Positions 21,389-32,411 of a stretch of DNA of 64,000 nucleotides are shown here, one piece after another. The stretch spans positions 1 to 64,000 of the forward strand of contig NZ_AP024845.1 of assembly GCF_020892095.1 (NCBI RefSeq), given 5' to 3'. A program made the position numbers and the translations under genes. How positions within the stretch are numbered: the first letter of the stretch is position 1; each line of letters starts with the position of its first letter. The DNA comes from Claveliimonas bilis. GTDB lineage: Bacteria; Bacillota; Clostridia; Lachnospirales; Lachnospiraceae. The notes below the pieces were generated by a model that had not been told where the DNA came from, made no database searches, and saw only the letters and a program-made list of their open reading frames with translations.

Positions 21389-23911
21389 TTATATGTATTC
21401 ATCAATGAACTGTTCAAATTCTTCCATTGACATTAATACCTTCCTTGGCTTTGTACCTTCTTCCGCACCGACTACGCCTGCCTCGCAGAGCTGATCCATA
21501 ATGCGGGCCGCCCGGTTGAATCCTATTTTAAAAGCGCGCTGCAGCATACCGATAGATGCTTTTTCTTTTTCAATGATCAGTTTTCCCGCCTCTACAAAAT
21601 GAACATCTCTTTCTTCTTCCTCTGACGATCCGGCAATGCCTCCTCCGGATGAAACTCCGGCCGCACTGGTATTTACATGAGTTACGACCTCTTCGTTGTA
21701 GGCGGCTTCCCCATTTTGCTTTTTCAGATATTCTACCACATTCTGTACTTCTTTGTCAGATACAAATGCCCCCTGCACTCTGGCCGGCTTCTGATATCCG
21801 GATGGATAGAACAGCATATCACCTTTTCCAAGGAGTTTCTCAGCTCCGTTCATGTCGATGATCGTACGTGAATCCACACCTGAAGATACAGAAAATGCAA
21901 TCCGCGACGGCATATTTGCCTTGATCAGACCGGTAATGACGTTGACAGAAGGTCTCTGCGTTGCAAGGACAAGGTGAATGCCGGCCGCTCTTGCAAGCTG
22001 TGCCAGACGGCAGATTGCCTCCTCCACTTCTCCCGGTGCAACCATCATAAGGTCTGCAAGCTCATCCACGATAATAACAATCTGCGGCATTTTCTTTGGA
22101 ATATCCTCTTCTTCCGAATGTCTTGCCTTTTCTGCGGCCTCTGCCTTTTCATTAAATCCTTTCAGATCCCGGACATTATACTGTGCAAACAGCTGATAGC
22201 GCTTTGTCATTTCCGCGACTGCCCAGTTGAGTGCCCCGGCTGCCTTCTTGGGATCTGTCACAACCGGGATCATCAGATGGGGAATGCCGTTGTACACGCT
22301 AAGCTCCACCACTTTCGGGTCAACCATGATCAGCTTTACTTCATCCGGAGTCGCCTTATACAAAATACTCATGATCAACGTATTAATGCAGACAGATTTT
22401 CCTGATCCTGTAGCTCCCGCCACCAGTAGGTGAGGCATTTTTGCAATGTCTGTCACCACTGCTTTTCCCGCAATATCTCTTCCTGCCGCAAATGCCAGTT
22501 TGGAACTGCTGTTCTTAAATTCTTCAGATTCCAGCAGATCCCTTAAATTTACCACTGCGTTTTCTTTATTTGGCACCTCGATCCCAACAGCTGCTTTCCC
22601 TGGAATGGGCGCCTCGATCCGTATATCCGCCGCTGCCAGATTGAGCTTGATATCATCAGTGAGCCCTACGATCTTGCTGACTTTTACCCCCTGTTCCGGC
22701 TGCATTTCATAGCGGGTTACCGAAGGTCCGCAGCTTACATTGGTAATGGTTACATTGACTCCAAAGCTGTGGAGCGTCTCCTGAAGCTTACGGGCTGTCT
22801 CCCTAAGGTGAGCATCGGAATCTCCCCCTCCTTTTTTCCCTCGTGTAAGAAGGGAAAGAGGCGGAATCTTGTAGACCTTTTTCGGCTTCGCCTCCGCCGC
22901 TTCGACTGCCTGACTCACCATAGCCGCCTCATCCGCCACAGCCGCTGCTCCCATTTTTGTTTTCTTCCCTCTGTTTTCCTCTGCCGGCGCCGGAACCAAA
23001 ATCTGCTCTTCCAATGGCTCCGCTTTTGCTGTCTCCGGTGCCGGGATTTCTTCACTGTCCGGCAGTAATTCTTCATCGGGAATATCCGGAACTGTGGCGC
23101 GGTTAATGACAAACTGCGGCTCTTCTTCCCGGATATTTTCTGTCGGCGCCGGTTCTTCCTCCGGTGTAAGTTCTCTAAGATCAGGAGACTTCTTGGCATC
23201 TTTTAATGTTGTATCGAAAGATACCCCTGATACCAGTCTGTCCTTTCTTTTTGCTTCACTTTTCTCTTCTTTTTTCTTCTCTGCTTTTGCATCAAGAAGT
23301 CCGGCTTTTCGGGCTTTTTCAATTTCCTTTTCTTCCTCCTTGATCCGATTAAGGCGACGGGTCTCGTGAAGTTCCCGGCGCCGCGCCGCATCCTCCCGCG
23401 CTCTGCCGTACGCCTGTCCTCCCCGCTCCGTTACACCTTTCAGAGCAGATTTTCCTGTAATGATCACCATACAGATGATCATCAGAATGATTACAACAAC
23501 ATAAGTTCCTGCTGTACCGATGGCCGGAGTGAGAATCCCCGCCAGAAAGTTGCCGAGCATTCCGCCTTCCAACACCAGAAGTTCCAGAAAGGTGCAGATC
23601 AGGATAAAAAGCATAGTTGCTGCCCCGGTCTTTATATAAGCACTCCTGTTTCCTTTATTGGAAACTGTAAAAGCAACGCCCCCAAACAAAAGAAAGGGCA
23701 TTAAATAAGCACCGTAACCAAACAGATCATACAAAAAGGAAGAGACTGCCTCCCCTGCAAATCCTCCCAGGCCAAAATTGCTTAAAAGCAGAAGAATACT
23801 GACTGCAAGTGTAAGCCATATGGTAATTTCATCAGCCACAAAGCTCTGCTGTACGTTCTTCTTTTTTTTCGTCGGGCTTTTCTTTCGCCTGTTTCCCGTC
23901 TTTGAAGCCAT
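21389..23911 (-). CDS. ftsK: FtsK/SpoIIIE-family DNA translocase
   Basis: An 840-residue membrane-anchored DNA pump that moves chromosomal DNA through a septum at division or sporulation. The N-terminus has several transmembrane helices (residues ~30-170). A variable, acidic linker follows. The motor has Walker [21 protein letters not shown] and Walker [14 protein letters not shown], plus the [20 protein letters not shown] region. The C-terminal gamma domain ([20 protein letters not shown]) reads orienting DNA sequences. GGGGG upstream selects the ATG at 23911, seven codons into the open frame. Confidence 0.92.
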   Translation of the reverse strand: MASKTGNRRKKSPTKKKKNVQQSFVADEITIWLTLAVSILLLLSNFGLGGFAGEAVSSFLYDLFGYGAYLMPFLLFGGVAFTVSNKGNRSAYIKTGAATMLFILICTFLELLVLEGGMLGNFLAGILTPAIGTAGTYVVVIILMIICMVIITGKSALKGVTERGGQAYGRAREDAARRRELHETRRLNRIKEEEKEIEKARKAGLLDAKAEKKKEEKSEAKRKDRLVSGVSFDTTLKDAKKSPDLRELTPEEEPAPTENIREEEPQFVINRATVPDIPDEELLPDSEEIPAPETAKAEPLEEQILVPAPAEENRGKKTKMGAAAVADEAAMVSQAVEAAEAKPKKVYKIPPLSLLTRGKKGGGDSDAHLRETARKLQETLHSFGVNVTITNVSCGPSVTRYEMQPEQGVKVSKIVGLTDDIKLNLAAADIRIEAPIPGKAAVGIEVPNKENAVVNLRDLLESEEFKNSSSKLAFAAGRDIAGKAVVTDIAKMPHLLVAGATGSGKSVCINTLIMSILYKATPDEVKLIMVDPKVVELSVYNGIPHLMIPVVTDPKKAAGALNWAVAEMTKRYQLFAQYNVRDLKGFNEKAEAAEKARHSEEEDIPKKMPQIVIIVDELADLMMVAPGEVEEAICRLAQLARAAGIHLVLATQRPSVNVITGLIKANMPSRIAFSVSSGVDSRTIIDMNGAEKLLGKGDMLFYPSGYQKPARVQGAFVSDKEVQNVVEYLKKQNGEAAYNEEVVTHVNTSAAGVSSGGGIAGSSEEEERDVHFVEAGKLIIEKEKASIGMLQRAFKIGFNRAARIMDQLCEAGVVGAEEGTKPRKVLMSMEEFEQFIDEYI

Positions 23912-23933
23912 AATGTTCCCCCTTATCAATTTA

Positions 23934-25607
23934 TCAATGTGAGCTTTTTGCGAGTTCTTTCATTTCTCTTGCATTTTCACGGACAGCCTCGGTAATCTTT
24001 GCACCTCCGAGAATCCTTGCCAGTTCATCCACAGATTCCTCATTGCTTAGCAGACGGATGCCTGTCCTTGTCCTTTCATTTTCCACCGTCTTTTCAATCA
24101 CATAATGAGCGTCTGCCATGGCAGCGATCTGTGCAAGATGGGTAATGCAGATTACCTGATGGCTTCTGCCTATTACCGCCATTTTCTCCGAAACTTTCTG
24201 TGCCGTGCGTCCGCTGATCCCTACATCAATTTCATCAAAAATCAATGTGGGGATTTCATCTTTATCCGCCATAACTGCCTTGATGGCCAGCATAATCCTG
24301 GAAAGTTCTCCTCCTGACGCCACTTCCGAAAGCGGTTTGACCGGCTCTCCCGGATTCATGGATATCATAAATTCCACATCATCTCTTCCGGATGAAGTAT
24401 ACTCCGGAAGAAGGTCAAAAGCAATCTCAAACTGTACATTTGCAAAATTAAGATCCTTAAGTCCTCCCTGGATTTTTTTTGCAAAAACGGCGCTTTCCTT
24501 TTGCCGCAAATCTGTCAGCTTCTTTGTCTGCCTATCCAATTCATCTTCCGCTTTTTGGAGGCTGCTCCTTAACTGTTCCAGATAACAGTCATAGTCATTT
24601 AATACTTTAAGCCGTTCTTCCTTCTCTTTGCAGTAGGTCTGAATTTCTTCAATACTGTTTCCGTATTTTATTTTCAGCCGGTTAATTTCATTGAGCCTCT
24701 CTTCCGTCTGTGCAAACTCTTCTTCTGAAAAATCCAGGCTCTTACTGTAGGCAGAAAGTTCCCGGTTAAAATCATTTAATAAACTGTCAATCTCTATCAG
24801 CTGTTCGTACAGGCCGCCGGCCTGTTCATCCATTCCTGCCGCATCAGCCAGGCAGCGGATCGCTCTGCTGATGGATTCGCTGGCACTGTCACTGCTCTCA
24901 CTTGTGTGACCGTGAGCCTCGTTTACTCCCGCTACGATTTTCCGGCTGTTTACCATGCGGCGGTAGGCTTCCTCCAGTTCCTCATCCTCACCTTTTCTAA
25001 GCCCTGCCTCAGTAATCTCTTTTATTTCAAATTCCAGAAAGGAGAGTTCCTTTGCACGCTCTGCTTCATCTTTGTCCGCCTGTTCAAGCTCTTTTTTCCA
25101 TTTTTTGTATTCCGCATAGGCAGCTTTTACCTGCTCTGCTGTCTTTTGAATCTTGTCCGCTGCAAAATTGTCCAGGATTTCCAGCTGTTTTTTCTTGTAG
25201 AGAAGAGACTGATGCTCGTGCTGTCCGTGTATATCGATCAGAATGCCGGCCGCTTCTTTCAGAAGGGAGATCGGCACTGTCTCACCATTGATCTTGCTGG
25301 TACTCCTGCCTTCCATTAAGCGTCTGCTAAGCACCACTTCTCCCTCTTCCGGATAGATGTCCAGTTTGTTCAGCTGCTTTTCCTGTTTTTCATTTTCTAT
25401 TGAAAAGGTCAGTTCCACAAAACCATACTGTGCACCCTTTCTTAAAATATCTGTCGAATACCGGGCTCCAAGCGCAAGGCTGACCGAACCAAGAATAATA
25501 GATTTTCCCGCTCCGGTCTCCCCTGTCAGTATGTTCAGCCCTTCTTTGAAATCCACTTCAATTTCATCGATCAGAGCCAGGTTTTTCACATGCAGATTCT
25601 GTAACAT
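23934..25607 (-). CDS. recN: DNA repair protein RecN
   Basis: A 557-residue SMC-like ATPase acting early in double-strand-break repair. The N-terminal half-site has Walker [21 protein letters not shown]; the ABC signature is [16 protein letters not shown]; Walker B is [19 protein letters not shown]. Two long coiled-coil arms lie between (residues ~150-390). Length agrees with the family. It follows argR by 18 bp in the conserved Clostridia order nadK-argR-recN. Confidence 0.95.
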   Translation of the reverse strand: MLQNLHVKNLALIDEIEVDFKEGLNILTGETGAGKSIILGSVSLALGARYSTDILRKGAQYGFVELTFSIENEKQEKQLNKLDIYPEEGEVVLSRRLMEGRSTSKINGETVPISLLKEAAGILIDIHGQHEHQSLLYKKKQLEILDNFAADKIQKTAEQVKAAYAEYKKWKKELEQADKDEAERAKELSFLEFEIKEITEAGLRKGEDEELEEAYRRMVNSRKIVAGVNEAHGHTSESSDSASESISRAIRCLADAAGMDEQAGGLYEQLIEIDSLLNDFNRELSAYSKSLDFSEEEFAQTEERLNEINRLKIKYGNSIEEIQTYCKEKEERLKVLNDYDCYLEQLRSSLQKAEDELDRQTKKLTDLRQKESAVFAKKIQGGLKDLNFANVQFEIAFDLLPEYTSSGRDDVEFMISMNPGEPVKPLSEVASGGELSRIMLAIKAVMADKDEIPTLIFDEIDVGISGRTAQKVSEKMAVIGRSHQVICITHLAQIAAMADAHYVIEKTVENERTRTGIRLLSNEESVDELARILGGAKITEAVRENAREMKELAKSSH

Positions 25608-25625
25608 ATGTCCTCCTAAGTGCCC

Positions 25626-26075
25626 TTATAAAACAATCTTACTGATTTTATCCATAACGCTGACAGTATCTTCCACACTGCGGATGGCACACATGATCGT
25701 GTCATCTCCAGCAATACTGCCTACGATTTCATTCCATCTCATTGCATCCAGAGCGGCGCACACAGCACTCGCCATACCGGAGACTGTCTTGATCACTAAA
25801 ATATTCTGTGCCATATCCATGGAAACGAAACCATCTTTCAGAACACGGATATATTTTTCACTCATCTCTGATTCATCCTTCTGGTGGACAGCATATCTTT
25901 GCTTTCCATCGTCAGTAGGTACTTTTGTAAGCTTCAGGTCACGAATATCCCTTGAAACTGTAGCCTGGGTTACTTTAAATCCCTCTTTATTCAGATATTC
26001 CGCCAGTTCTTCCTGCGTTTCAATGCGGTGTTTATTGATCAGTTCCACAATCTTCGCATGTCGGTTGATTTTCAT
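25626..26075 (-). CDS. argR: Arginine repressor ArgR
   Basis: A 149-residue arginine-sensing regulator. The N-terminal winged helix reads TQEELAEYLNKEGFKVTQAT, then VSRDIRDLKL. The C-terminal hexamerisation domain contains EIVGSIAGDDTIMCAIRS, with the GDD that contacts arginine. It would repress arginine synthesis and activate catabolism. Its place next to recN and nadK is the usual one in Bacillota; this position says nothing about its targets. Confidence 0.93.
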   Translation of the reverse strand: MKINRHAKIVELINKHRIETQEELAEYLNKEGFKVTQATVSRDIRDLKLTKVPTDDGKQRYAVHQKDESEMSEKYIRVLKDGFVSMDMAQNILVIKTVSGMASAVCAALDAMRWNEIVGSIAGDDTIMCAIRSVEDTVSVMDKISKIVL

Positions 26076-26079
26076 TGTG

Positions 26080-26910
26080 CTAGTTTCCTTTCATTTTCCT
26101 GCGTAATATTTCCAAAAAGCTGACTTTGCTTAATTTCATGAGCTTTGTCTCATGTTGGGATTTTGTAATAGTCACTTTATCTCCCGTTCTCAATTCTACC
26201 ACATCTGCTCCGTCAAAGGTAACAAAAACCTCTTCTTCTCTCCCGTTTCGTCCTTCTCCTATCTCAATAACAATCTCATCTTCTGCCGGAAGAACGATAC
26301 TGCTGGTATTGAGAGCATGAGAACAGATAGGGGTCAGAACGATCATGGATGCTGTCGGTTCTACAATCGGACCTCCTGCAGACAGATTATACGCCGTAGA
26401 CCCTGTGGGCGTTGATACGATCATACCGTCAGCCTCATAAGAATTTAAAAAAGCGCCATCCACATAGATATTGAAATGGATAACCCGAAGGTCTCCTTTC
26501 CTGGAAACTACAATGTCATTGAGGGCAATGTCGCTGTCTGCTTTTTCAAAACTCCCCTCCAGCATCATCCGGCTTTCAATCTGGTAATTTCCATCCAGGA
26601 TTTTCCCAATAGCCTCGTCCAGATCAGAAATCTCCACTTCCGTAAGATAGCCTAAAGTGCCCATATTAATGCCAAGTATAGGAATTTCGCTTTTTACCAG
26701 TCTTGCCACTTCTATCAGGCTTCCATCCCCACCGATAACAATGGCGCAGTCCAGCTCCCGGGGAACTGTGTCCGGTATGATATTTTTCTTTTCATCTTTC
26801 TGTGCTAAAAGACATGTTTTTCCGGCCCTTTTCAGTATATCACAAATATGTCTCGTTATTTTCCTGTCTTTGTCTTTTCCGTCATTGGTGACTATATAAA
26901 ACCGTTCCAT
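26080..26910 (-). CDS. nadK: NAD kinase
   Basis: A 276-residue enzyme that phosphorylates NAD to NADP. The GGDG motif is in CAIVIGGDGSLIEVARL, and the second conserved block is MIVSTPTGSTAYNLSAGGPI. Residues LGINMGTLGYLTEVE also fit. Only 4 bp separate it from argR, so the two are probably co-translated. Confidence 0.94.
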   Translation of the reverse strand: MERFYIVTNDGKDKDRKITRHICDILKRAGKTCLLAQKDEKKNIIPDTVPRELDCAIVIGGDGSLIEVARLVKSEIPILGINMGTLGYLTEVEISDLDEAIGKILDGNYQIESRMMLEGSFEKADSDIALNDIVVSRKGDLRVIHFNIYVDGAFLNSYEADGMIVSTPTGSTAYNLSAGGPIVEPTASMIVLTPICSHALNTSSIVLPAEDEIVIEIGEGRNGREEEVFVTFDGADVVELRTGDKVTITKSQHETKLMKLSKVSFLEILRRKMKGN

Positions 26911-26948
26911 TTTTTACCTCACTATCTTTTCCTTCTATTTGCCGTATC

Positions 26949-27758
26949 CTATTTTGCCAGCTGATGAAAGGCTTCTGAAACTGTCTGGTCAATAGAAATT
27001 CCCTCTGCCACTTTTCCTTCCCCCTCCGGACATTTCTCCAGATGAACCAGATATTCGATATTTCCTTCCGGTCCTTTAATTGGAGAAAATTCCAGATTCA
27101 ATACGTTAAATCCAATAGACTTTGCATAATCGATCACTTTTTCTATTACTTCTTCATGAGTAGACGCTTCCCTGACAACGCCTTTCTTTCCGACTTTCTC
27201 CCGTCCGGCTTCAAACTGTGGCTTAATAAGAGCAACAATCTGCCCGTTTTCCTGAAGATAATTCCGGATCGGCTCAAGCACTTTCGTAAGGGAAATAAAA
27301 GATACATCAATAGACGAAAAGTCTATTCTTTCTCCCAAATCTTCCGGCGTCACATAACGGATATTTGTTTTTTCCATGCAGACAACCCGCTCATCCTGCC
27401 GAAGCTTCCAGGCAAGCTGACCTCTCCCCACGTCAATGGCATACACCTTTCTCGCTCCGTTCTGCAGCATACAGTCCGTAAATCCTCCTGTAGAAGAGCC
27501 TACATCTGTACAGACTTTCCCTTCCACAGAAACATCAAAATTAGCCATAGCCTTTTCCAGCTTCAATCCCCCTCTGCTTACATAGGGAAGCGTATTTCCT
27601 TTTACCTCAATCTGCACTTCCTCGGAAAAGGAGGCACCGGCCTTATCCTCCCTCTGTCCGTCTACAAATACATTTCCGGACATAATAACGGCCTTAGCCT
27701 TCTCCCTCGATTCGGCAAGATTTCTTTTTACAAGTAAAACATCCAAGCGTTCTTTCAT
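26949..27758 (-). CDS. tlyA: TlyA-family rRNA 2'-O-methyltransferase
   Basis: A 269-residue protein with an N-terminal S4 RNA-binding domain (RLDVLLVKRNLAESREKAKA) and a C-terminal FtsJ-like methyltransferase (VCTDVGSSTGGFTDCMLQNG as SAM site, then IDVSFISLTKVLEPI). TlyA methylates 16S and 23S rRNA by 2'-O-methylation and in some bacteria influences capreomycin sensitivity. It overlaps the dxs stop by 4 bp (ATGA). Confidence 0.9.
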   Translation of the reverse strand: MKERLDVLLVKRNLAESREKAKAVIMSGNVFVDGQREDKAGASFSEEVQIEVKGNTLPYVSRGGLKLEKAMANFDVSVEGKVCTDVGSSTGGFTDCMLQNGARKVYAIDVGRGQLAWKLRQDERVVCMEKTNIRYVTPEDLGERIDFSSIDVSFISLTKVLEPIRNYLQENGQIVALIKPQFEAGREKVGKKGVVREASTHEEVIEKVIDYAKSIGFNVLNLEFSPIKGPEGNIEYLVHLEKCPEGEGKVAEGISIDQTVSEAFHQLAK

Positions 27759-29641
27759 TTTCTCTCCTCTTCCTGCTGAAGCTGAACATATTCTGTAACG
27801 ATCCTCTTTGTCATAGAATCGGCATCCAGAAGCACCTCCCGACGAAGGAGATCCACGCTTCCATGTTCAATATAATCATCCGGCAAAGCCAGGCTAAGCA
27901 CCTGCACCGGAATATGATTTTTCAGAACATAATCCGATACCCGCTCGCCAAAGCCGCCGCACAGGATATTTTCTTCAATTGTTACGATCAAACGATGAGT
28001 CTTCGAGAGCTCATCGATCATTTCCCCGTCAAGAGGCTTTACAAACCTTGCGTTGATAAGGCTGCAGTTATAGCCGATCTTTTTGATAGCTCTCCGGGTT
28101 TTTTCAGCCTCCTCAAACATATGTCCCACACTGATCAAAGCAATGCCTTCTTCTTCATAGATCACTTCGCTTTTCCCATAACAGATTGGGGCGCGGTATT
28201 TTTCATAGCCGTCATAAGCTGTGCCTCGTGGATAGCGTATTGCAACAGGGCCGTCAAATTGCACAGCAAACCTTAGCATATCGGCAAGCTCCCATCGATT
28301 TTTAGGGGAAATGACCGTCATATTAGGAATCCCTCCAAGATAAGACAGATCAAAGATTCCCTGATGGGTCTCACCGTCACTTCCCACCAGACCTGCCCGG
28401 TCTACTGCCAAAACTACCGGAAGATTCTGAAGCCCTACATCATGGATCAGCTGGTCGTACCCCCTCTGCAGAAAGGAGGAATATACTGCAAATACCGGAT
28501 GCATGCCTCCGGCTGCCAGTCCGGCTGCAAATGTAACGCCATGTCCCTCGGCGATACCAACATCAAAGAACCGCTTCGGGAAATATCTGGCAAATGCCGA
28601 AAGTCCTGTGCCGTCTGCCATAGCCGCCGTAATGACCGCCACATTCGGATCATGTTTCCCGATATCACAGATTACCTTAGAAAAAATATCGGTATATGTA
28701 TCTTTGGATGCTTTCTGCAGCGGCTCTCCGGTACTGATGTCAAAGGGTCCTGTTCCATGGAACCGGGATGGATCCTTCTCTGCCGGCGCATAGCCTTTTC
28801 CTTTCTGAGTCAGAACATGGAGAAGGACGGGCCCTTCTACTTTCTTTGCTTCCCGGAAAGCCCGGCAGAGCATACTGATATCATGCCCCGGGATCGGTCC
28901 AAGATAAGTAATTCCCATATCTTCAAAAAGCATCCCGGGAACCACAAGCTGTTTGATGCTGCTCTTTGTTCTCCTGATCTGCTCAATCATATGATCGCCC
29001 ACTGTGGGAATTTTATGAAGAGCGTTTGTGACTCCCTTTTTCAGTCCCGTATAGAAATCAGCTGTCCGAAGCTGCGCAAGATAATTGGACATGCCTCCCA
29101 CATTTTCTGAAATGGACATGTAGTTATCATTGAGAACAATAATAAAATTCGTTTTAAGATGCGCCGCATTATTCAGCGCCTCGTAAGCCATACCGCCTGT
29201 CATGGCTCCGTCGCCAATCACAGAAATCACACTGTAGTCTTCACCCTTAAGATCTCTTGCCTCTACATAGCCAAGACCTGCCGATATGGATGTAGAACTG
29301 TGTCCGGTATCAAAGGCATCACAGGGACTTTCTTTCCTTTTAGGGAATCCGCTCATCCCTCCGTATTTTCGCAGTGCGTCAAATCCTGCTCTTCTCCCGG
29401 TCAGTATTTTATGGGTGTAAGACTGATGCCCCACATCCCAGATCATTTTGTCTTTTGGCAAAGTAAAAACGCGGTGCATGGCAATGGTAAGCTCTACAAC
29501 TCCTAAGTTTGAAGCCAAATGTCCCCCGGTGAGACTGATCTTCTGAATCAGAAATTCCCGGATTTCCCCGGCAAGCTGATCCAGCTCTTCCATATTTAAT
29601 TCTTTAATATCATTTTCTTTTTCGATCCGCTCTAACAGCAT
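27755..29641 (-). CDS. dxs: 1-deoxy-D-xylulose-5-phosphate synthase
   Basis: A 628-residue thiamine-diphosphate enzyme making DXP from pyruvate and glyceraldehyde-3-phosphate, the first step of the MEP isoprenoid pathway. TPP-binding GDGAMTGGMAYEALNNA (residues ~152-168) and the conserved HQSYTHKILTGRR and DRAGLVGSDGETHQG are present. It stands 12 bp from ispA, so precursor synthesis and prenyl chain elongation are in one operon. Confidence 0.95.
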   Translation of the reverse strand: MLLERIEKENDIKELNMEELDQLAGEIREFLIQKISLTGGHLASNLGVVELTIAMHRVFTLPKDKMIWDVGHQSYTHKILTGRRAGFDALRKYGGMSGFPKRKESPCDAFDTGHSSTSISAGLGYVEARDLKGEDYSVISVIGDGAMTGGMAYEALNNAAHLKTNFIIVLNDNYMSISENVGGMSNYLAQLRTADFYTGLKKGVTNALHKIPTVGDHMIEQIRRTKSSIKQLVVPGMLFEDMGITYLGPIPGHDISMLCRAFREAKKVEGPVLLHVLTQKGKGYAPAEKDPSRFHGTGPFDISTGEPLQKASKDTYTDIFSKVICDIGKHDPNVAVITAAMADGTGLSAFARYFPKRFFDVGIAEGHGVTFAAGLAAGGMHPVFAVYSSFLQRGYDQLIHDVGLQNLPVVLAVDRAGLVGSDGETHQGIFDLSYLGGIPNMTVISPKNRWELADMLRFAVQFDGPVAIRYPRGTAYDGYEKYRAPICYGKSEVIYEEEGIALISVGHMFEEAEKTRRAIKKIGYNCSLINARFVKPLDGEMIDELSKTHRLIVTIEENILCGGFGERVSDYVLKNHIPVQVLSLALPDDYIEHGSVDLLRREVLLDADSMTKRIVTEYVQLQQEEERK

Positions 29642-29652
29642 GGCAATGCTCC

Positions 29653-30558
29653 TTATTTTTCCCGATGGATAAGCTCCTCAAGAAGCCAGGTAAGATAGCC
29701 TTTTTCCCCCGGAAGGGTCTCAAGTATCCTGATGGCTTCTTCAGACTCCCTCTCTACGATTTTTTTTGCTTCCTCTATTCCAACCAATGTTACGTAGGTT
29801 GTCTTTTCATTTTTTTCATCGCTATGCACCGGTTTGCCAAGAGTCTCACTGGTACTTGTCACATCCAAAATATCATCCTGTACCTGGAAAGCAAAACCGG
29901 TTTTTGCTGCTATTTTTTCCGCCTGCTTTATTTCTTCTTCCGAAGCGCCTGCAAGAACAGCACCAATCATCATGGATGACTCGATCAGCGCCCCTGTCTT
30001 CAGAGCATAAATGAAATCCAGCTTCTCCCTGGACAGCTTATGGCCTGTTTCCCTGACATCCGTCACCTGACCTCCGATCATCCCGTAAACCCCTGCCTTT
30101 TTTGCAAGAATCCCCATTGCTTTTCCAATCAGAAGACTGTCCTCCGGGAAATCTGCAAAAGCGGTAGCCGCCGTTTCAAAAGCATAATTCAAAAGAGCAT
30201 CTCCCGCAAGGATTCCCATATCTTCTCCATAAACTACATGGGTTGTCTTTCTCCCTCTACGATAGTCATCATTGTCTATGGCCGGCAAATCGTCATGGAC
30301 AAGAGAATACGTATGGATCATCTCAATCGCGGCCATAAAGGGATATATCAGCTTTTCCTTTCCGCCGAAAAGATGATACATTTCCTGCATCAGCATAGGC
30401 CGTATCCTTTTTCCACCAGCCATCAGACTGTATTCCATAGCCTCCATAATGATTTTCTGGAAACCTTCCTTCTTCGGAAGATAGGCCTGCAAAATCTCCT
30501 CGATCTCTTTCACTTTTGCTTCCCTTGCCTTTTCAAACTTCATCTGTTCAGAATCCAT
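29653..30558 (-). CDS. ispA: Polyprenyl (farnesyl/geranyl) diphosphate synthase
   Basis: A 301-residue prenyltransferase with both aspartate-rich motifs, LVHDDLPAIDNDDYRRGR and FQVQDDILDVTS, and the GGKRIRPML entry. It condenses isopentenyl diphosphate into C10-C20 chains; the exact chain length cannot be read from sequence, but the position between xseB and dxs is that of ispA. The ATG at 30558 is chosen for GGAG 6 nt upstream; it overlaps the xseB end. A longer frame begins at 30576. Confidence 0.92.
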   Translation of the reverse strand: MDSEQMKFEKAREAKVKEIEEILQAYLPKKEGFQKIIMEAMEYSLMAGGKRIRPMLMQEMYHLFGGKEKLIYPFMAAIEMIHTYSLVHDDLPAIDNDDYRRGRKTTHVVYGEDMGILAGDALLNYAFETAATAFADFPEDSLLIGKAMGILAKKAGVYGMIGGQVTDVRETGHKLSREKLDFIYALKTGALIESSMMIGAVLAGASEEEIKQAEKIAAKTGFAFQVQDDILDVTSTSETLGKPVHSDEKNEKTTYVTLVGIEEAKKIVERESEEAIRILETLPGEKGYLTWLLEELIHREK

Positions 30559-30781
30559 GGCTTTCTCCTTCTTCATCCAATATCTGAATTTGTTTTTCTA
30601 CACGGTCAATCTTATCACTGCAGGCTTTCAGAAGATCAATTCCTCTGTGATAAAGACGGAACGATTCCTCCAGCGTCACTTCCTGCTCCATTGCCTCCAG
30701 CACCTGCTCCAGCTCCTGAAATTCCTCTTCCAGAGTACGCTCTTCTTCCGGCTGCTGTATCTGTTTATTACTCTCGTCCAT
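30548..30781 (-). CDS. xseB: Exodeoxyribonuclease VII small subunit
   Basis: A 77-residue helical protein, TLEEEFQELEQVLEAMEQEV, then LEESFRLYHRGIDLLKACSD, the pattern of XseB. It assembles with XseA to degrade single-stranded DNA. It overlaps xseA by 14 bp and ispA by 11 bp. Confidence 0.92.
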   Translation of the reverse strand: MDESNKQIQQPEEERTLEEEFQELEQVLEAMEQEVTLEESFRLYHRGIDLLKACSDKIDRVEKQIQILDEEGESHGF

Positions 30782-31994
30782 AAGACGCCTCCCTTATCTT
30801 TTCTGCTCTTACATGTATCTGGCCGTCAGTCACATAAACATCCAGTTCCTGACCGGGACGCACCTGCGATACACTTTTCACAGCTGCTTTTTTTCCATTT
30901 TCTGTCTGTTCCACATAGGCAAAGCCTTTTCCCAATTTTTCAACCGGAGAAAGGCCTCTGATCCGCTCCGCACAGAGTGCCAGACGATGACGGTTCCCCT
31001 CCATACGCTTTTCCATAAGCTGCCGAAGCGTATCTTCTGCATCTGCAAGTCTCTGCTTTTTCTGGATCAACGCCACTCCCGGATGCAGATATTTTAATCT
31101 GGACGCATACTGGTCTTTTTTCAGACGAGCCAGTTCCAGCTGACGTCCCATATTTTTTCTAAGCTTTCTGCCATATTCATCTATCTGCCCGGCAAACAAT
31201 CTGTAATCCCACACAGCCAGCTCTGCAGCTGCCGATGGAGTGGGCGCACGAAGATCCGCCACAAAGTCGGCAATCGTGGTATCTGTTTCATGTCCTACAG
31301 CCGAGATCACAGGAACGCTGCAATGGAAAATCGCCCTCGCCACGCTCTCCTCATTAAAAGCCCACAAGTCCTCGATAGAACCTCCGCCTCTGCCAACGAT
31401 CATTACGTCCACTCCGGCTTTTTCCAAAACAGAAATCCCTTTTACAATGCTTTCTGCCGCACCTTCCCCCTGTACCTGGGCCGGATAAAGAAGAAGCTGC
31501 ACATAAGGATTCCTTCTTGCAGATATATTCATGATATCCCGGATGGCCGCTCCGGTGGAAGCCGTAACTACACCGATCCGCATAGCAAAAGCCGGTATCG
31601 GCTTTTTATATTCTTCTGCAAACATTCCCATCTCTTCCAGTTCCTTTTTCAAGGCCTGAAATCTTTCATAAAGGACTCCCTCTCCGTCCAGCCGGATTTC
31701 TTTGGCATAAAGCTGATAAGTCCCGTTTCTTTCATAAACACTGACAGACCCCAGCACAATAACCTGCTGTCCTTCGGACATACGAAAAGAGAGCCCGCTC
31801 CGCTGCCCTGCGAACATGACACAGGCAATCGTTCCGGACTCATCCTTCAGAGAAAAATATATATGGCCTGACGTATGATATTTACAGTTTGATACCTCGC
31901 CTTTCACGTAGATCCGATTCAGCATAAAATCCTGTGTAAACATATTACGGATATATGCGTTTACCTGTCCGACTGTGTACACATTTCCCGCCAT
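30768..31994 (-). CDS. xseA: Exodeoxyribonuclease VII large subunit
   Basis: A 408-residue catalytic subunit. The N-terminal OB fold (YTVGQVNAYIRNMFTQDFML, VKGEVSNCKYHTSGHIYFSL) is followed by the nuclease core with RIGVVTASTGAAIRDI, VGRGGGSIEDLWAFN and VGHETDTTIADFVADLRAPT PSAAAEL, then coiled coil. The start at 31994 is taken from the GGAGG 11 nt upstream; a GTG at 32003 would lie too close to it. Confidence 0.94.
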   Translation of the reverse strand: MAGNVYTVGQVNAYIRNMFTQDFMLNRIYVKGEVSNCKYHTSGHIYFSLKDESGTIACVMFAGQRSGLSFRMSEGQQVIVLGSVSVYERNGTYQLYAKEIRLDGEGVLYERFQALKKELEEMGMFAEEYKKPIPAFAMRIGVVTASTGAAIRDIMNISARRNPYVQLLLYPAQVQGEGAAESIVKGISVLEKAGVDVMIVGRGGGSIEDLWAFNEESVARAIFHCSVPVISAVGHETDTTIADFVADLRAPTPSAAAELAVWDYRLFAGQIDEYGRKLRKNMGRQLELARLKKDQYASRLKYLHPGVALIQKKQRLADAEDTLRQLMEKRMEGNRHRLALCAERIRGLSPVEKLGKGFAYVEQTENGKKAAVKSVSQVRPGQELDVYVTDGQIHVRAEKIREASYGRE

Positions 31995-32012
31995 AATATA
32001 CACACCCTCCAG

Positions 32013-32411
32013 CTATACCGCCAGCTTTGCAAGGACACCGTTTACAAAAGAGGGACTTTCCTCTCCTCCAAACCGTTTTGCAAGTTCCACTGCCTCATTG
32101 ATCGCAACAGATACGGGCACATCATCATCCCATTTCATCTCATAGACCGCCAGCCTAAGCAGTGTAAGATCCACTTTGTTCATTCGTGTTGTCTTCCATC
32201 CGCTTGCATGTTCATTGATCAGAGTATCGATCTCATCCTTGTGGTCTGCTATAGCCCACGCTTTCTTCTGAATGTATTCTTTATCTTTCTCCTCCATCTG
32301 CTCAAGCTGTTCAAAATACAGTCTTACCTGTTCCGGCATCTCTTCTTTTTCATTAAATTCCAGTCCGAACACCATTTTGAAAATATGTTCCCTTGCTTCT
32401 GACCTTCTCAC
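32013..32411 (-). CDS. nusB: Transcription antitermination protein NusB
   Basis: A 132-residue helical RNA-binding protein, REHIFKMVFGLEF, then MNKVDLTLLRLAVYEM and VAINEAVELAKRFGGEESPS with VNGVLAKL at the end. It takes part in rRNA antitermination with NusA, NusE and NusG. It starts with GTG directly after the asp23 stop (TAAGTG), which implies coupling. Confidence 0.93.
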   Translation of the reverse strand: MRRSEAREHIFKMVFGLEFNEKEEMPEQVRLYFEQLEQMEEKDKEYIQKKAWAIADHKDEIDTLINEHASGWKTTRMNKVDLTLLRLAVYEMKWDDDVPVSVAINEAVELAKRFGGEESPSFVNGVLAKLAV